NCBI RefSeq assembly: GCF_947507565.1
Contig: NC_089182.1
Location: forward strand, 1,054,001 to 1,118,000
Direction: 5' to 3'
Length of the DNA stretch: 64,000 bases
Origin: Oscarella lobularis
Taxonomy: Eukaryota > Porifera > Homoscleromorpha > Homosclerophorida > Oscarellidae
Part shown: positions 30,001-34,017 of the stretch, one piece after another
How the letters are laid out: the number at the start of each line of letters is the position of its first letter
Numbering within the stretch: position 1 is the stretch's first letter
The notes under the pieces: model-generated
What the model was told of the DNA's origin: nothing
Seen by the model: the letters and a program-made list of their open reading frames with translations, nothing else
The model's database searches: none
Program-made: the position numbers and the translations under genes

Positions 30001-33000
30001 ACGGTCCCGTGGTGACCGTCAGTCTCAGTGATTATGATCAAAACAAGTTGAAACAGCTCGACGCTCTCGCCACTGCGAGAAATTCTACTTTTATTTCTAT
30101 CTCTTCATTTTTCATCAGCGATATCGAAGGGAATAGAGTGCGTAACGTCAGCAGAAATGACGCCATCAAAGTTCAAACCTACGTCCCCGACACAACTTCA
30201 CCCTTGCTGCTTGGCTTTGAGCTGGACTTGAATTCTGGAAATTTGACGTTGACTTTTACTGAGACCGTCAACGTGAGTTCAATCGACGTAAATTCTATCG
30301 CGTTTGCCAATCGAGATAATAGGAGTGCAGCAGGCTACCAAAGTCGGTTCCTAAGCAACGACGGCGGGGCACCTAAGGGAACGGTGTCGACAAGTTTGGA
30401 CTGGCCGATAATCGTCATCAATCTAGGAGAAGACGATTTGAATTATTTGAAAAAGATCCGCAACTTGACGACGGGCTACGACAACTCGTTTCTGTTTTTC
30501 ACTCGCGATTTCGTCAAGGATATGAACGGAAACGAAGTCGTTGCAATTGAAGAAGAGTCCGCTTTGAACGTGTCTCTCTTTACTTCTGACACAACTAAGC
30601 CGACGTTGCGAAGTTTTGATTTGGATATGGACGAAGGACGGCTCTTATTGACTTTTTCAGAAACCGTGAAAATTGGCGAAACGTTGAAAATCGCCAAAAT
30701 CTCGCTTCTAAACGAGTCTGACTTTGTGGCGAATTCAAGTTCACAGAGACTGCACGAGGACCCCTGGCCACTTGGGAGTCGTTCCATTGACGATGACGGG
30801 CCAGTCGTTGTCGTCGAACTCGGTTTTATCGACCTTAATGAAATCAAATACAAGCGAAATTTGGGGACTTCACAGAATAATACATTCGTTTCTTTGGACG
30901 AATTCACCATTTTTGACATGAACAACAATAGCGTCGTTGCCGTCAAAGGACAGCAAGTTCGTGTTCACACCGTAGACACGACGAAGCCGAAACTCGTCAA
31001 CTTTTCGCTTGACATGAACACTACGACGCTCACCCTTACGTTCGACGAAACTGTGGAGACGCAGTCTCTTAACGTTAGCGAGATCGTTATTCAAAACGGA
31101 ATGACATCGAAGGCGGACTATCATTCGAGTCCTCGCAGATTAAACGGCGGAGCGAACGGGTCTCTAACGCTATCGGACGACAGTCATATCGTTGTCGTTA
31201 TCCTGGGCGCCGAAGACAGAAATGAAATTAAAAGACGACGCAATTTGGCTATATCCGGAAATACGACCTACATCGCAATAGGCGAATCAGTTATTGACGA
31301 CATGAACGGAAATAGCGCGACGGCAATTTTTGACGGACAAGCGAAGCCGACTGCTTTGTTCATTGCGGACGAGTCTCCGCCAGTCGTCGACTCGTTTACT
31401 ATCGACATGGACGCCGGTTTCTTCATTCTCACTTTTGACGAAACAATTCGAGCCGACAGTCTGACGGTGACCGAACTGACTCTGCAAGACGGGAAAACGG
31501 CAATCGATTTCAACCACACATTGACAGGCGGACAAAGTACGGCATCCGACGGCACAATTGTGCGCGTAAATCTGACCATTGACGATCTAAACGAAATCAA
31601 ACGCAAGCATTTGTGTCGCGAAGTTGCCGATTGCTACTTGCTTCACCGATACGGTGCCGTACGAGATATGGAGTGGAATGCGATCGAGGAAAGAGCGAAT
31701 GGATACGGTCTAAAGTCTTCGGGTCATAGGCCCGACGTTACGCGACCTGTCATGCTTAGTTTTTCGACGAATATGACGGACGGCACTTTGACGATGACGT
31801 TTACTGAAACGGTGAATTCTTCGAGTCTGAACTTCTCCGCCTATCGGCTGCAAGATTTCTTTGAGGCGAGCTCCTACTACGAACTGACGTCCGGGGTGCG
31901 ACAGAAGGACGACAGTACGGTCGTCGTGCTGACTTTTTCGTGGAACGATCTGAACGAAATCAAGCGCAATACGGAAATATTTACTGAACGCACGAACTCG
32001 TGGCTCGTCTTTACGAAGTACGCAATTACCGACATGGCGTTGGAACCGAATTTCGTCATTCCCATACACGACACTACTGATTTGGGAAGCGGGAAAGTGA
32101 CGGAGGATCCTTTTATTGAAGACATTGCACGACCAGAATTATGGGCATTCGATCTCAACTTGCACGAGCACAAACTCGTCCTTTCCTTTTCTGAAACCGT
32201 GCTAGCCAGGACGTTCAGCGTCGGAGAAATCACGTTGCAGAACCGATGGAATGGATCGGAAGTGACCGAGTCGCACACTTTGCAGCACAGCGTTGCATCG
32301 ACGAATGACTACCACACGATAACAATTGATTTGCATCAAGAGGACACGGACGTTATCAAAGCGTTCACCGATATGGGCACGAGCAGGAACAACACGTACA
32401 TCTCTGTGACCGAATTGCTGGTGACAGACATGAACGGAAATCGAATTCGCGCTATTTCGCCATCCAATGCTCAACAAGTGGACGTTTTCACCGAGGACAG
32501 AATTCCGCCTCGCTTCCTCGCCTTCGATTTAGACGTCGACAGCGGAGACATGAGTCTGACGTTTACGGAGGCGATCAATGCGTCGTCGTTGGACGTCACA
32601 GCCGTTCGACTTCAAGCCGGTGGAACCAACGGCAGCGACTACGTTTTACTCAGCGGAGGATTGCCACCCAATGGATCGGTAACGCCGTCAGATGACCTTC
32701 CCGAAATCGTAATCAAAATCGGCATTAACGATCTCAATGCCATAAAGAAGAATACCCGTCTGGCAGTGGACAAGAACAGCTCGTACCTATCTCTCACCGA
32801 GCTGGCGTTTAGAGATATGAACAGAAATGAAGTGGTTCGGGTTAGTGAAAACAACGCCACTCTCGTAACGAATTTTGTCCGAGATTCGACCGGACCAAGG
32901 CTAGTTTCCTACAACGTCAATCTAACCGCAGAAACGCTGACTTTATCTTTTGACGAAACGGTAAAGGCTTCCTCGTTGGACGTAACCCAGGTGACGGTCC

Positions 33001-34017
33001 AAGCGTCGGCGTACGTTCCTCTCGCTTCCATTGCCCAAAGGAGAGTGCTGACTGGCGGCACATCGTCCGTAACCGATAGCGATCTTATTGAAATTACCTT
33101 CGATTTTGACGATCTGAACGAAATCAAACGACTTCAGAGCCTGGCTGTCGGAAATACGTCAACGTATCTTTCGTTTAGCGAAGATTTTATTAGAGACATG
33201 AACGAAAATTCGGTGTTTGAAAGAATCAACGGAGACGCGTTGCGAGTCGACTACTACACTGAAGACGTCACCTCTCCCGAACTGTGGTCCTATGTGCTCG
33301 ACATGAACAGCGGAGAATTAGCCCTCACGTTTTCGGAAACGATCAACGCTTCTTCCTTTGACGTTACGGCCATTGTACTTCAGTCGGCCGCTAGCAATCC
33401 GATGGGACGACTTCGTCGTTTGACGGAGGAGAGCAGGGACCTGATCCGCGTCGATGGAAGATTTGTTGCCGTCAAACTGGGATTCGCTGATTTGAATCGA
33501 ATTAAGAGCACCGCCGGTTTTGCTCTCGGGACGTACGACACCTTTATCGTCGTCGAAAGTCAAATGATAGACGATATGAACAAGAACGAAGTCGAGAGCA
33601 TCCCAAAGACATCAGCAAAGAAAGCAACCGACTTCGTGCGAGATTCGACCGAACCGAATTTGATCGACTTTGCTGTCAATCTTATTACGGGAGAGCTCAC
33701 TCTCAATTTCGACGAACCCGTAAATTCTTCGGTGGTAGACTACACGGCGATAAGCCTGCAAGACGATTTGACAGGGACGAACTACCGTATCTTGACCGGC
33801 GGCGAGATCAGCCATTTTAACGACAGTATGAAATTCCTTCTTCAATTGAATTCGCCTGATTGGACTTACGTCAAACAGCATCCGAGTTTGTGCACTTCCA
33901 AAGACGATTGCTACGTAGCAGTGTTTCCTCGCGCCTTCGAAGATACGGCTACAATACCAAACAAAATCGTCGCACGACTAAACGGAAGTTCTGCTCTTCA
34001 AGCGTCCTCATTTACCT
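1..34017 (+). repeat. Protein-level tandem array of ~127-residue Ig-like modules
   Basis: The spacing between successive F-S/D-E-T-V strands is 365-391 nt in the first copies (for example near 24, 389, 780 and 1151) and about 382 nt on average over the array. Copies are clearly homologous as protein, but neighbouring copies are strongly diverged as DNA, so the array looks old rather than recently amplified. Length varies at a few loops: Gly-Ser runs near 6181-6216, 13201-13230 and 27500-27550, and a long Cys-containing insertion near 12310-12545. Confidence 0.9.

Noticed and set aside
605..33881. Dozens of minus-strand open frames of 60-210 codons under the giant gene
   Set aside because: They recur in the same antisense frames of each repeat, have Ser/Val-rich low-information sequence, and no splice or family features. 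They are shadows of the repeat coding strand.
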